From positions 4,942,309-5,006,308 of the forward strand of contig NOKP01000002.1 of NCBI GenBank assembly GCA_002682825.1: a stretch of DNA of 64,000 bases, in the 5' to 3' direction. Below the pieces are notes generated by a model. It did no database searches, was not told the origin of the DNA, and worked only from the letters and a program-made list of their open reading frames with translations. The stretch comes from Neonectria sp. B-13 (lineage: Eukaryota; Ascomycota; Sordariomycetes; Hypocreales; Nectriaceae). Of the stretch, positions 30,646-40,917 are shown piece by piece. The position numbers and the translations under genes were made by a program. Every line of letters begins with the position of its first letter. Positions within the stretch are counted from its first letter, which is position 1.

Positions 30646-32534
30646 TCAAACGGTTTCTTCCTTTTCCCTCATCTCGATGCGCTCCCGCCTCGCCTTATCC
30701 TCCTCGGCCCTCCGCAGCATCTCCTCCTTGCGCTCGCGCAGGGCGATGCAGAAAGGAGAGCGACGACGAATACTGGGGCCTTTCCAGATGAAGATGAAGG
30801 GGATGAAACACATCAGGGCGCTGAGACCGCCGAGGAGGGAGCAAGCACCGGCAACACCGAGGCGGCGGAACATGTGAGTGGTTGCGAGGGGAAGGATGAC
30901 GGCGAAGAGAGAGCGGCAGCACGAGGCCGCGGCGTTGGCGGAGGCGGCGAAGATCTCGTAGGCATCTGTGAGATAGTTGAGCAGGGCCATGAAGATGAGG
31001 AGGAAGCCCATGCCGAAGGGGATGCCGGCGAGCATGGGGGCGACGAAGGAGACGGAGGACCTGGCGGACCAGCCGAGCCAGAACAGGGAGACGACGAAGA
31101 GCGGGCCGCCAAGACAAGCCAGCGGGAGGCGGCGATACTCTTCACGCTTGACCCATTCGGCATTGCGGGCCTGCGCGCGGGCGAGGATAGTGTCCCAGAT
31201 GTAGAAGATAGGCAGGGTGAGGCATGCGCCGCCGGCAATGGGGAGATAGGCCAGGCCGGTTACGCCTGGGGACAGGCCATAGACGTTCTGGAAGACGATG
31301 GGGAAGGCCTGGAAGGACATGTAGAAGATGGTATAGACGAGGGAGAGATAAGCGCAGGTGGTGGTGACAATGGGCTCGAAGAAGAGCATACGCAGCGGCC
31401 GGGTGAGGACCACAGTCAGGAGCTGGTGGAGATCTGTCTCCTCGAGATCGCGCGGAGCGATGGCTCGCGACTCTGGGTCGGCCTTGCGCATCTTCTTGGC
31501 GCGCTGAGAGAGCAGGATGGGACCATACGTCTCTGGAAGGAAGGGGGCCAAGACGAGGGTTACGCCAGCGAGGATGAGAGCGATCCAGAAGGCCCAGCGC
31601 CAACCGATGGTTTGTGAGGTGAAACCCGAGACGATGGGAGAAAGAATAGGACCAAACGTCGTTGCCTATAAGTCAAGGATCAGCGTGCTGAAATCAAGGA
31701 GGCCATACCTAGACAGCTCGACTCACCACCATGAAGATGGCGTACGCTCTGCCCCTCGCCGTTGGCTCGCCGTACACATCGGCTAGGATGCCTGCAACAA
31801 TGGCAATCGGAGAACTCGCAAAGGCGCCGGTGAAGAAGCGAAAGATGAGAAGGGCAGGCCAATTGGGTGCGAGGGCACATGCCATGGTGAAGATGGTGAA
31901 GAAGAAGAATGTGACGAAGCTGAGGTCGCGGCGGCCGTAGTGCTCGCTCAGGGGGCCCCAGATTATAGGCCCGAAGACGTAGCCGATGAGATAGACGGAA
32001 ATGGGTAGCACCCTCTGCTCTTCTGAAGTGACGCCAAAGTCCTTGACGATTTCGGGAATGGCCATGCTTGGCAGGGCCGAGCCCATGGTGGAGTTGACGA
32101 CGAGGAGCGAAGTGTAGCCCAGAACGGCAATTTTCTTAGTCTGACAGAGATATTGTCAGTGAGGCTTCGAATACCAGAGTTATAGATGGTAGAAGGTCCA
32201 TACAGTTGACCAGTTGTATGGGTTCTCGGTGTCGTTGGGTTCCCAGTTGATGAGAACCTCGGTTGTGCGACTCCTAGTCCGCGAACGGATATTGTGAAGA
32301 GCTCCAATGCCACGATCTGCCGTCTCCTCCTCATAGCGAGCCTCGGCGTCGAGCTCGTCTAGATGTGTGATTCTATCGGAGATGGAACTACTCCGACGTC
32401 GACCGCCTGGGGAATTTGTGAGCCCCCATCGAAAAAATCTTCCCAGCCCAACACCCATGGGGTACTAGAGTTGGATTCGACTTACGGTACGGGGACGTAT
32501 CCCGCATTGTATCACCGGATTCACTACTCGGCAT
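30646..32534 (-). CDS. MFS drug:H+ antiporter (DHA1 type, 12 TM)
   Basis: Plasma-membrane or vacuolar proton-coupled exporter. Four exons: 32486-32534, 32204-32406, 31727-32140 and 30646-31665, give 561 aa with in-phase 79-, 63- and 61-nt introns. A hydrophilic N-tail of about 80 residues ends in the WEPNDTENPYNW motif typical of the polyamine/drug branch. The first half carries motif A (GPLSEHYGRRD) in the loop after TM2 and a FFTGAFASSPIAI stretch typical of TM4. A PETYGPILLSQRAKKMRK loop after TM6 is characteristic of the DHA1 TPO-like subgroup. Substrate cannot be read from sequence; polyamines, azoles or other toxic compounds are possible. The gene is not in an obvious biosynthetic cluster. 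Confidence 0.9.
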
Positions 32535-33352
32535 TTTGTCTGGCGGGCTGAGAACACGGAGGGAACCATATAAATTATTCACGGGTGGAATTGGGCACAG
32601 AAGATGAAGAAGGAAAAGGAAACAACCGAAGAAGAAAGTGGCAGCGAGGCCATCCTTTGGTCACAGGAGCCCAAGGTTCTCTCTTCTCTCCCCATGACTG
32701 TCTTGGGGGGGACCCGCCTCGATGGAAGGGTGGATCTTTACCCACACCACACACCAAAGCAAAGGCCTTTGCATATCCGATGGGCGATGGGTTCGGGATT
32801 AACCAGAAGGCGTCGAAACCCCGCTCAGATAGGGCGGCCTGGAACTGCGATTGGCCGCTACGGTGTCCGGAGCCGGGGCAAACTGGGTCAGGCCGACAGG
32901 CTTGACGGTGGGATGCCGTGGGATGGATGGTGAGGGGCGACGTTACCCGGTGCGATCCCCGGCCGGTGCATCGGATCTGGGTCGGAGGCTGGAGGCTGGA
33001 TGTTGGCGGCTGGCGCTAGTAGTGTGCGACCTGGCCAAGATGACGAATCGCGGGCTGCGTTATCGGTTGACCGATCAAGAATTAGATGCACCTCCCTTCG
33101 CCGAGTCGAGGGCCGGAGAGCGGGAGAGTGTGAGAACCCCAGTCTGTCTCCCCAAAGGCGTGAGGCACGAGAGGCGCAAACGGGCGGGGTGGTGGTGATT
33201 ATGCACACGACACGAAGGGAACGCTGATTGCATATGTCGGGAGTTGAAGGCCAAGGCGAAAAAGGGCGTCACGAGTTCTGGTGCCCGAGGTTTCATTCGC
33301 ACGATTTCTGACAACAATGGAAAAGTCTTCTGCCGGTCGAGGCGACTCGAAC
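32535..33352. other. MFS promoter and PFD4 3' flank
   Basis: About 800 bases, GC-rich in the middle with GGAGGCTGGAGGCTGGA-type short repeats near 32983-33000. No gene seen. Confidence 0.5.
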
Positions 33353-33956
33353 TCAGGTCTCTAGGTTGATTTGCTTTCCGAATCTGGCATACAGCTCGAC
33401 CTTGAGCTGGGTCATTTCTTCGCGGATCGTCCCCAGCTTTTCTTCCAACTCGGTCGATTCCTCCTCTAGCTTTTCGGTGGCCTCTTCAAGCAGCTCCTGC
33501 GCCTGCTCCAGTGGGATGTGGAAGAAGGCGTCGCCGATCTTGTACCTAGAATGACGGAAACACGTTCATTAGCCAAGGTGTAATTTTTGAGGGTATTTAT
33601 GTGACCATCGGAAGCGGGGGTTTCGTACTGGACTTTTTCATCCTCGTCGGCGAGTTCGAGTTCGGTGGACAAGTCGTCCAGCTCCTCCTTCTCCTTCTGC
33701 GGTATCTGGTCAGCGCAGGACTAAGATAGAGGGGCACGAAGACGCACAGTCTTCCCAGTCAGCTCCTCCTCCAGAACGAGCTCTCGCTGGTGCAGCCGGC
33801 TGAATCGGTTGATCTTGTCCTGGTCCTCTCGTCGTACTTCGACCTCGTCGGCCGCCTCCTCGTCGGCCTTGGACAGCTGGGCTGTTGTCAGATGGATTCG
33901 GGAAAAGGCGCAGCTGGGCGACAACTAACCATGCGGCGTTGCATTATCGAAGCCAT
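33353..33956 (-). CDS. GIM3: Prefoldin subunit 4
   Basis: Beta-type subunit of the hexameric prefoldin chaperone that hands nascent actin and tubulin to the CCT chaperonin. Four exons: 33930-33956, 33748-33876, 33629-33696 and 33353-33545, give 138 aa. The two coiled-coil arms are plain: residues about 20-60 (EDQDKINRFSRLHQRE) and 95-130 (LEEKLGTIREEMTQLK). A beta-hairpin segment between them contains YKIGDAFF. The C-terminus LYARFGKQINLE is a family signature. Introns are 53, 51 and 83 nt with CTGAC-type branch sites. An alternative start four codons later (MQRRML) is the usual annotated start in relatives. The gene is divergent from CENP-W over 355 bp. Confidence 0.93.
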
Positions 33957-34311
33957 GGTGGGCGGCTGGAGCTGGCTTGGCCGGTGTGTTGATATTCCAC
34001 GAGGATGCCTCTTGCGCAGCTTCAATCCCACCGAGCTTCGCCTTGCGATGGTGGGTTACCGTGTGTGAAAGACAGTGCGGATAAGATTCACTGTACACCC
34101 CTCCTTCCATTCCACGGCCTCGACGGGATGGTGCCTGCGTGCGAGGCTCGACGGTACGTACCGCACCCTTCGGGCCCTGCCGATTGGCCATCCCCGCACA
34201 CTACAGACGTTGTGAGGTCAGCGAGCATCAGGCTGGAAACGCGCCTTGTCAACAATCCATCGCGGGGGCCGACAATCATCATAACCATCCAAATTCGATA
34301 GCAATACCACC
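33957..34311. promoter_or_regulatory. Short divergent promoter PFD4/CENP-W
   Basis: Only 355 bases separate the two start codons, so both genes probably share control elements. The stretch contains a GGTACGTACC palindrome (34152-34161). No TATA box stands out. Confidence 0.6.
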
Positions 34312-34725
34312 ATGGCGCTCGGTAAAAAAGCCTACCCCAAGGCCACGGTCAAGAAGATTATCAAGGCGCATTCCAACCACAACCTCAAGAAGAATGCCGA
34401 CGTGACGGTAGGCTCACCTCATAGCTCGATTCGTCGCATGATTGCGCCATGCTAATGCTGACATGACAGATCTTCCTCGACTATGTCCTATTCATGGAAA
34501 CGTACGCCATGCCTACTACTCAATTGCGAGCGACCGCAAGCTAACACGTTGAAAAGACTGGTCAAGGAAGCTGCGATTCAATCCAAGAAGTCTGGCGAGC
34601 GAGGATTGTCGGTGCGAAGTGTCAAGAAGGTGACCAGGGTATGTCTCGATGACAGTTTCGTCTCCTCCACAACCGGGTCTAACTGCATCCCTTTGTAGGA
34701 TACCTTGGCCAAGTTCAAGGGATGA
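34312..34725 (+). CDS. Inner kinetochore histone-fold protein CENP-W
   Basis: Histone-fold subunit that pairs with CENP-T in the constitutive centromere network (Wip1 in budding yeast). Four small exons: 34312-34407, 34470-34501, 34557-34638 and 34699-34725, encode 78 aa, so the gene is invisible to simple ORF scans. Introns are 62, 55 and 60 nt with GT/AG ends and a GCTAACAC branch site in the second. The protein is a single histone fold: helix 1 in KATVKKIIKAHS, long helix 2 in IFLDYVLFMETLVKEAA, helix 3 in VRSVKKVTRDTLAKF, and it is strongly basic. Length and fold match CENP-W orthologues. A different small histone-fold protein is possible but less likely. Confidence 0.85.
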
Positions 34726-35786
34726 ACGAAAACGATGACGGACGAAATTGCACGAGCAAACACGTATACCTCTTTCGCCGAGACAGCCTGGCCAGATGCG
34801 GGTGCGGGAGTGTGTGCGGTGCAGGTGCAGCCGCATCGCAGGATATACTCAGGGTTGAATGCAGCGCCGTTTGGACCGCAAACGCAGCTGCAGCTGCGCG
34901 TCACAGGAGGGCTGACTATGGGAATACCCAGGGCACGCAGGGGTAGAAGAAACGTTTGTCCATAGCTACGGTGCACGGCGATACCGGGCCAAGAAGGGAG
35001 GGAGGCAGCTGAAAATAAGGGGACCGCATCCTTAGGGAGCGCAAGGCTAGCTGCGCTGAGGCACGAGACCATCTGGTTTGCGCTGCGCACGCGCAGCTGG
35101 CGGGTTGGTGGGGCACAGGTGATGACATGGGAAGACTCCCGTCCACTTGCAACTGGCAACAGCTGTCGGCGAAGTGCATGCAGTAAACGTTGGTAAACAG
35201 ACGGAAACCAGAAGTGGCGTTTATTGTAAAGCGATTGACATGCAGAGAGAGAAGCAAAGTGAAAAGAGAGTGACATAAAGCCGAAGACAAAAATGCGACA
35301 AACGGGCCATTGTTAGATGTCGTGTCCTTAGGTACTCCGTAGACTTCTTGCTGGTTCTAGAAACGCGGATGGGTGTCACTGACTGGCCCATGCAGGGGCT
35401 GCCAGGCAGGTTTGGGGCTTCTGGGCCTTGGGGTTAGTACCCGGGGGCCTCTAAAAACCCGACCCCATCAACCGGGCTACCTTTGTCTACCTCCACCACC
35501 TCCTCCAAACACCTGGCCCTCTTACTCCTCTACTCCTCTCCTCTTTTGCCTCCGTACTTAAACACCTTTCCACCGTCTTCCACATTCTGCCCCTCACACA
35601 CTCAACCGCTTCTCCTCTAATCCCTTCTGACTCTATCCTGTGGCACTTTACGTCCCACATTCCTCCTCCATTCGCCTCCGCACAGCACCCGTCGTTGATC
35701 CCGACGGTGCTTCAGTCCCTCGCGCAACCCGAGCAAACAGATTCTGATTCGATCGCCACTCTCACGATCTACCCCAACCACACAAA
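34726..35786. other. CENP-W 3' flank and YAG7 promoter
   Basis: About 1.06 kb. A minus-strand frame of 232 codons overlaps CENP-W and has no family features. The second half (35460-35690) is very pyrimidine-rich, a likely leader of the next gene. No other gene seen. Confidence 0.5.
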
Positions 35787-37343
35787 ATGGCTGCACCTGC
35801 TGTCCAGCCCGCTTCCAAGTCTTCGAAGAAGAAGGCCCCCCGCGGCATCGAACGAACTGAATCGCCTGCCCCCAGCATTACCTCCACTGCCGCCGACAAG
35901 GCCGCCGACGACTCGTCCGAGAGCCCCTACATCAAGGAGCTCCAAAAGTAGGCTACCCAGCGCTGAAAACACATTCTCTTGCGAGTCATACATGCTGACG
36001 GTGCTGGAAAGGAACATTCGTAATGTGAACAAGAAAATCGTAAGTACTACGCTGTCCTGCGGCCCAATGCCTAGCTTTCGCTAACAACCATGGTTAGACG
36101 AACGCCTCCAAAACCGACAACGTCTTGAGCCAGAACCCTGGCAAGACCCTCGAGGAGCTTGTCGCTTCCAAGATCATCAATACCGATCAAAAGGCCCAGA
36201 TCCTCAAGAAGCCCGCCCTGCAGGCTCAGCTCGCCCAATTCGAAGAGCAGCTTGTGCAATACAGGCAGATTGACGAGCAGTACCGCACACGTGCCACCGC
36301 CGACAAGGCCGAGTGGGAGAAGAACCTAGAGAAGGCCAAGGCTGATGCTACCAGCGAGGCCAAGCAGGTGTCTCAGAGCGCCCTGAAGGACAACCTTCTG
36401 GTTCTGTCGCAATTCTTGCGACTTGCTGCCTACCGTCGCGAGGAGGCCAAGGATCCCGAGTCTGACGAGAGCCAGGCTATTGAGGGTGTTCTCCTCGCCA
36501 TCTACTCTGGAGATGACGGCGCCGTTCAGTCTATGCTGAAGTTGGTCGATGGGTCTGACGACCAGATTGTCAGCGTGCCTGGCGAGCAGCTACAGACGTC
36601 TTGTACGTTCGCTTGACCTTAAGTTTGAGAGTACTACTAACAGCATCCAGACTCCAAGGTTAAGTCGCTCGCCCAGGAGTACAAGACCCCCTTCTACCCC
36701 GAGGAGAGCCAGGCCGCCGAGGCTGAGACGGTCTCTGACCCAACCATCGCAAACGCCTCTGCTACCGAGATCGATGCTGGAGAGTCTGCCCTCTCCAACG
36801 GCCCCACTGGCGAGGCTCCTTCCAACGGTATCACGAATGCCAATGTAGCTGATGATGCTGCCAACGCTGTTGCCGAGAGCCACTGGGACAACACAAACAA
36901 CACCAACGAGATGACCATGTCTCAGGAGTGGGTCGATGTCAAGGCAGAGACCGAGGCTACTCCCCCCGCGGCAACTGCCAACACCCAGTCTTGGGCTGAT
37001 GATCACCCTGAACATATCCCTGAGGTAAGCCGCCCCATTTCTCCTGTTATATTGATTGTTAGACACTGACATGCTGCTTCAGCCCGTGACTGCACCTGCT
37101 GATCCCAACGACGGATTCCACCAGGTCCAGCGAAACAAGCCTCGCAACGATCGTGAGGGCGGCAGCCACCGTGGACGTGGCCGTGGCGAATGGCGAGGCC
37201 GTGGCGGTTACCGTGGCGAGGGCCGGGGACGAGGAGGTCGTGGCAACCGTGGTGAACGTGGTGACCGCGGTGATCGCGGTGATCGCGGCGATCGCGGTGC
37301 GGGCGGCCCTCCCCGTCCTCGCCGTACCGAAGAGTCTTCCTAA
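35787..37343 (+). CDS. YAG7-domain protein with RGG-rich tail
   Basis: Five exons: 35787-35947, 36012-36039, 36098-36602, 36651-37024 and 37083-37343, give 442 aa. The start is MAAPAVQPASKSSKKKAPRG, followed by ESPYIKELQKNIRNVNKKI, the opening of the fungal YAG7-like dimerisation region. A helical segment follows (KKPALQAQLAQFEEQ). The middle is Ala/Glu/Asn-rich and disordered. The tail has about a dozen RG/RGG and GDR repeats (GRGRGEWRGRGGYRG), which commonly bind RNA and are methylated. The cellular role of YAG7 proteins is poorly known; RNA association is inferred from the tail. A GTACGT donor and a TACTAAC-like branch site support the third intron. Confidence 0.85.
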
Positions 37344-38133
37344 AGCTCTTTTCGGCATCCCGTGGGTAGACTCGCAACCTACGATTCTCTTCGCATCTCC
37401 CGATGACGAATGTATACCATGAAATGGCGGCGTTTACAAGCCACATATCCACTCGGTAAATGCTGATGGATGGATGACTTGGGGCTTTGCATTTGGGCTT
37501 GCTGGATTTTGGGATTCGGAATCATGTCCGGCGAAGGGGTCGGGGGGAGTTCTTAATACCTTTGTAACAATGGGGGTCCTACATGAGGGGCATCAAATGA
37601 GGCGGCAAGGTATACAGAAAACAAATGTGAAATAATACCCACCACCGGCAGATTGTTCTGTCGGAATGGTGATGCCAACACTGTCTCATGAAGCCATATT
37701 TGACTTGTGTCTAGTTCGCGTGATCACATGTCAAGCATGACGTCTTCGTGTTATGATAGGTAGAACTCATTATCGGCGTGCGCACAGCAGAGAATAGTGT
37801 CTGCGAAACACAATTACTCATAGTCCCATTTCGCCATCTATTTTCTGCACATTCAATTGAGTATTCAGGGTTCAAGAAAAGACTGTCCGATATGCCAACG
37901 GAGGAGAGCGTCTAATTACGTCGCAGAGCTATTGTCGGCCCCACAAGGATCTCCAAATTGTGGGGAGTTAAGAAGCACCTTTCATTGGCCACCATCCCTC
38001 GCCTCCAACTCCAAGTCTCACCTGCCTGTAGCCTTGTCTTTCGTCGCCCTGTCCCCAAGCCATCCTAAAATCCATTCTCCGACATCATCACGCTTTGTCG
38101 CGCTGATAGAATACTTTCTATTTCCGCGCCGAA
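37344..38133. other. YAG7 3' flank and HUB1-like gene promoter
   Basis: About 790 bases; AT-rich then pyrimidine-rich near 37980-38110. No gene, repeat or RNA supported. Confidence 0.5.
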
Positions 38134-38973
38134 ATGGCAGACCCGTCGCCGAAACCCAGTCGCGACCCCGGCGAACCTCCGTCAGGCCCGCGCGACCAGG
38201 CCGAGGGCGACAGACGAGGCGACAAGAACCCTGCCCGCGACGGCGATTCCTACCGACCAGGCGACAGATCTGACCGGGACCGTGACGGTGGTCGCAGTTA
38301 CGGCCGGGACAGCAACCGGGATAACAACCGGGACAGAGATCACGGTCGCGACAGCAACAGAGACCGTGACAGCAACAGAGACCGTGACAGCAACAGAGAT
38401 CGAGATTCTGACCGACGCCGGGACCGCGACTTCGACAGACCCGGGAACAGTGATCGGGGTCGTGACAGGAGGCCACGAGGCAGAGGCGGCTTCAAGTGGA
38501 AGGATGAGCGCCGTGGCAACGACGACCGTCGTGGCAATGATGACCGCCGTGGAAATGACGACCGCCGTGGAAACAACGACCGCCGCGGCAACGATGACCG
38601 CCGTCGTGACGACAGACCCTACCGCCGCCGCTCCCAGTCTCCTCGTCGCCGCGACCGCGATGACGCCGAGTCTAGTAAACCCAAGAAGGAATCCAAGCCT
38701 GCCGCTCCACCTCCTGCACCCGCTGGTGGCGGCGAGGAGATGATCATCGTCAACATCAACGACCGACTCGGCACCAAGGCCGCGATTCCCTGCTTTGCGT
38801 CCGACCGGGTCAAGGAGTTTAAGATAATGGTTGCAGCCCGTATCGGGCGTAAACCACATGAGCTGTTGCTCAAGCGGCAAGGCGAGCGGCCGTTCAAAGA
38901 CCAGTTGAGCTTGGAAGACTACGGCGTCAGCAACGGTGTGCAGCTTGACCTTGAGGTTGACACTGGCGATTAA
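38134..38973 (+). CDS. HUB1: RD/RS-rich protein with C-terminal Hub1 ubiquitin-like domain
   Basis: Intronless 279-aa protein. Residues 1-200 are almost all Arg, Asp, Gly, Asn, Ser, in repeated NRDRDS and RRGNDD blocks encoded by 18-bp repeats (about 38350-38404 and 38506-38600). Residues 203-279 form a Hub1/UBL5 domain: IIVNINDRLG, CFASDRVKEFK, then PFKDQLSLEDYG. The Asp at domain position 22, which in yeast Hub1 contacts the HIND element of Snu66, is present. There is no C-terminal di-Gly, and the yeast double Tyr is replaced by a VDTGD end. Hub1 works non-covalently in the spliceosome and alters 5' splice-site use. The long RD/RS-like arm, absent from yeast and human Hub1, could add splicing-factor contacts; that part is inference. 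Confidence 0.88.
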   Translation: MADPSPKPSRDPGEPPSGPRDQAEGDRRGDKNPARDGDSYRPGDRSDRDRDGGRSYGRDSNRDNNRDRDHGRDSNRDRDSNRDRDSNRDRDSDRRRDRDFDRPGNSDRGRDRRPRGRGGFKWKDERRGNDDRRGNDDRRGNDDRRGNNDRRGNDDRRRDDRPYRRRSQSPRRRDRDDAESSKPKKESKPAAPPPAPAGGGEEMIIVNINDRLGTKAAIPCFASDRVKEFKIMVAARIGRKPHELLLKRQGERPFKDQLSLEDYGVSNGVQLDLEVDTGD

Positions 38974-39299
38974 GGGACGACTGGACGATGGGGAGGAAGC
39001 GATTTTGGGATATTCTGGAAGGATCATGGACTCTGGGAGAAGACCGCGAGGACAGAATTGCTGGTATGAAAGCTCCATGAGATGTATGCCCAGGACATGT
39101 CTGGCATGCTGATTACTTCCTTAGGTGCATCACTTCAGCTTCGAGAGTTGAGGATAACCCAGGACACTATTATGGATGCTAGAATATTCAAGCTGGACTC
39201 ATTTTATCGGTCCTACCGTTATGGCCCAACCCACAGCCACTATGATATGAACCATTAGGTGTACGACTAACTCCTTCTAGAATCATGTAGTCCACTTGT
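38974..39299. other. Convergent 3' flanks
   Basis: About 325 AT-rich bases between the Hub1-like gene and the acyltransferase gene. Nothing else seen. Confidence 0.5.
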
Positions 39300-40917
39300 C
39301 TAATCACTCCCATCGGTACAGGAAACCCCAAGCTGCCTCAGCCTGGTCGTCAGACGTTCCATCTCTCCTCTCTGTAACTGAACATATACCTCATACGGTG
39401 GTTCCTTGTCGGACCTGTTGTATGGCAGTCGAGGCAGGATCGCACACCGTCCAGGGCCACAATGCCCGGGCATCTCACGCACGAACTGTGGAAACCCTAG
39501 GACTATAGAAGACCCGGCTGAGGTCCTGGCCCCAGACTTACGCAAGTTGATGACCCCAAAGTCTGCGCCACTGCTAGCGTAGTCAAACCTATCAATGATT
39601 ACGTCGCTCCGGGTGGAGCAGTTGAGGTTATACTTCAGGCTGCCCGGATCCTGGGAAATGCAGTTCATATACCCGAGGCGATCGGGAACATGGTCTTGAC
39701 CGAGCCACCGGGCGGTATCATGGAGAATTAGAGTTGCTCCAATGGGAAAATAGTCTTGCCAGCCTTGGCCTGGCCTGGAAAGCAAAGAGCAAGCCAGATC
39801 TACACAGTTGTAAAGTGTGGCGTTGCGGACGTGCTGATTGTGCGTGATGCCAAGTTCCGGTCTGACATCGACGGCAAAGGCGAGTGTTGACTGTTGTGTG
39901 TCCGAAAAGCCATCTGGGAACCGGGCCCGCAAAATCGATGTCCATAGGCACATGTTGAGCACCGTTATCAAGGACGGGAGTTTTTGTTCTGGCAAGGGGG
40001 GAACATTGCCACCAACAACGTTGTTGCGCTGTGCCTCCAGGAGCGACGTTGGAAATATGAAGACTTTTCCCACGACGGAGTTCGATCGAGAATAAGACGA
40101 TGCAGTTATTCCACCAACAGGCGGAGGGTGTAAGAACGCGACAGGCTTTGGTGGTTTAAATTCCGGGCAACAAACCGAGGGCAAACGGAAGTTCTCGGCA
40201 GCTGCAAGGCCAATTCTGTCAATCTTTCCGATACTGTCTACAGTGGTGTATGCTGGACCAGTTGGCAACGTTCCAGAGGTTGATTATCTGATAGAATCTC
40301 TTACCTGATGCGTCTTCACTTCGAACCTGCAGGCCGGGCATACGCACCTGCCGAGCAAGCTCGTTGAAGATGATGGAATGAGCAGTGCTGTCTAGGACAC
40401 TGTTACTATAACACACACAGAGCATAAGCCCCCCTCGGACGAAGTTGAGGCCGATATGATACACGACGGCGTTATTAGCTGCTAGGACGGGCACATGGGA
40501 GGGAATCCGGCAGTAGTCGTGTGGGCGGATCATGTCCGGCGGCACGCCCCGGGCCGCGAGATCTCGATAATTGGGGACTTCCCGGGGAGCCCATTCGTGA
40601 ATCCTTTTGACGCTCAAGATGCCGTCGGTGGAGAATTCGCCGTTGTTGTTGTAGGCGATCACGCGGCGGCTCTGCAAACCGTGTAATTGGACGGGGCCGG
40701 CAGGCTTCCGGGGGCTGCAGAGGCGAATCCTGCCTGTCAGGAAGGGCCACTTGGCCCGGATCTGGCCCGTTGCGTAGATGAAGCGGCAAACGAGGACTTC
40801 GGTGTCCGCATCGCTGATGGTTTTGGAGATGGGAAAGCAATAAAGCAGGCGGCTGTAGTGGCGGCTACTCGCCTGGTCGAGAATAGACAACTCAGTTCCA
40901 ATGGAAGCAGCAGTCAT
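39300..40917 (-). CDS. Tri101-like acyltransferase (BAHD-type fold) with degenerate active site
   Basis: Two exons, 40305-40917 and 39300-40252, joined by a 52-nt intron (GTAAGA...TCCAG), give 521 aa. The start (TELSILDQASSRHYSRLLYCFPI region) is the fungal transferase pattern of trichothecene 3-O-acetyltransferase-like proteins, but this family covers many substrates. The catalytic HXXXD motif should lie at residues 172-176; here it reads NSVLD, so the catalytic His is Asn. The second family motif DFGWG is DFGVI. These changes suggest loss of the classical acyl-transfer mechanism, although the frame is intact. A further 39-nt stretch with a perfect GTAAGT donor (encoding a 13-residue insertion after DFGVINL) might be spliced out without changing frame. 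No biosynthetic cluster surrounds it. Confidence 0.8.

Noticed and set aside
30613..31617. 334-codon open frame on the plus strand
   Set aside because: Antisense to the last exon of the MFS transporter; Gly/Glu-rich shadow translation.
33335..33362. GAGTTCGAGTC on the minus strand, resembling a tRNA T-arm (B box)
   Set aside because: It overlaps the end of the prefoldin 4 gene, and no matching acceptor stem or A box could be placed upstream.
34578..35276. 232-codon open frame on the minus strand starting with ATG
   Set aside because: Overlaps CENP-W exons in antisense, has no domain, and its composition looks random.
38182..39078. 298-codon open frame on the minus strand
   Set aside because: Antisense to the repetitive Hub1-like gene; low-complexity Val/Ala/Thr shadow.
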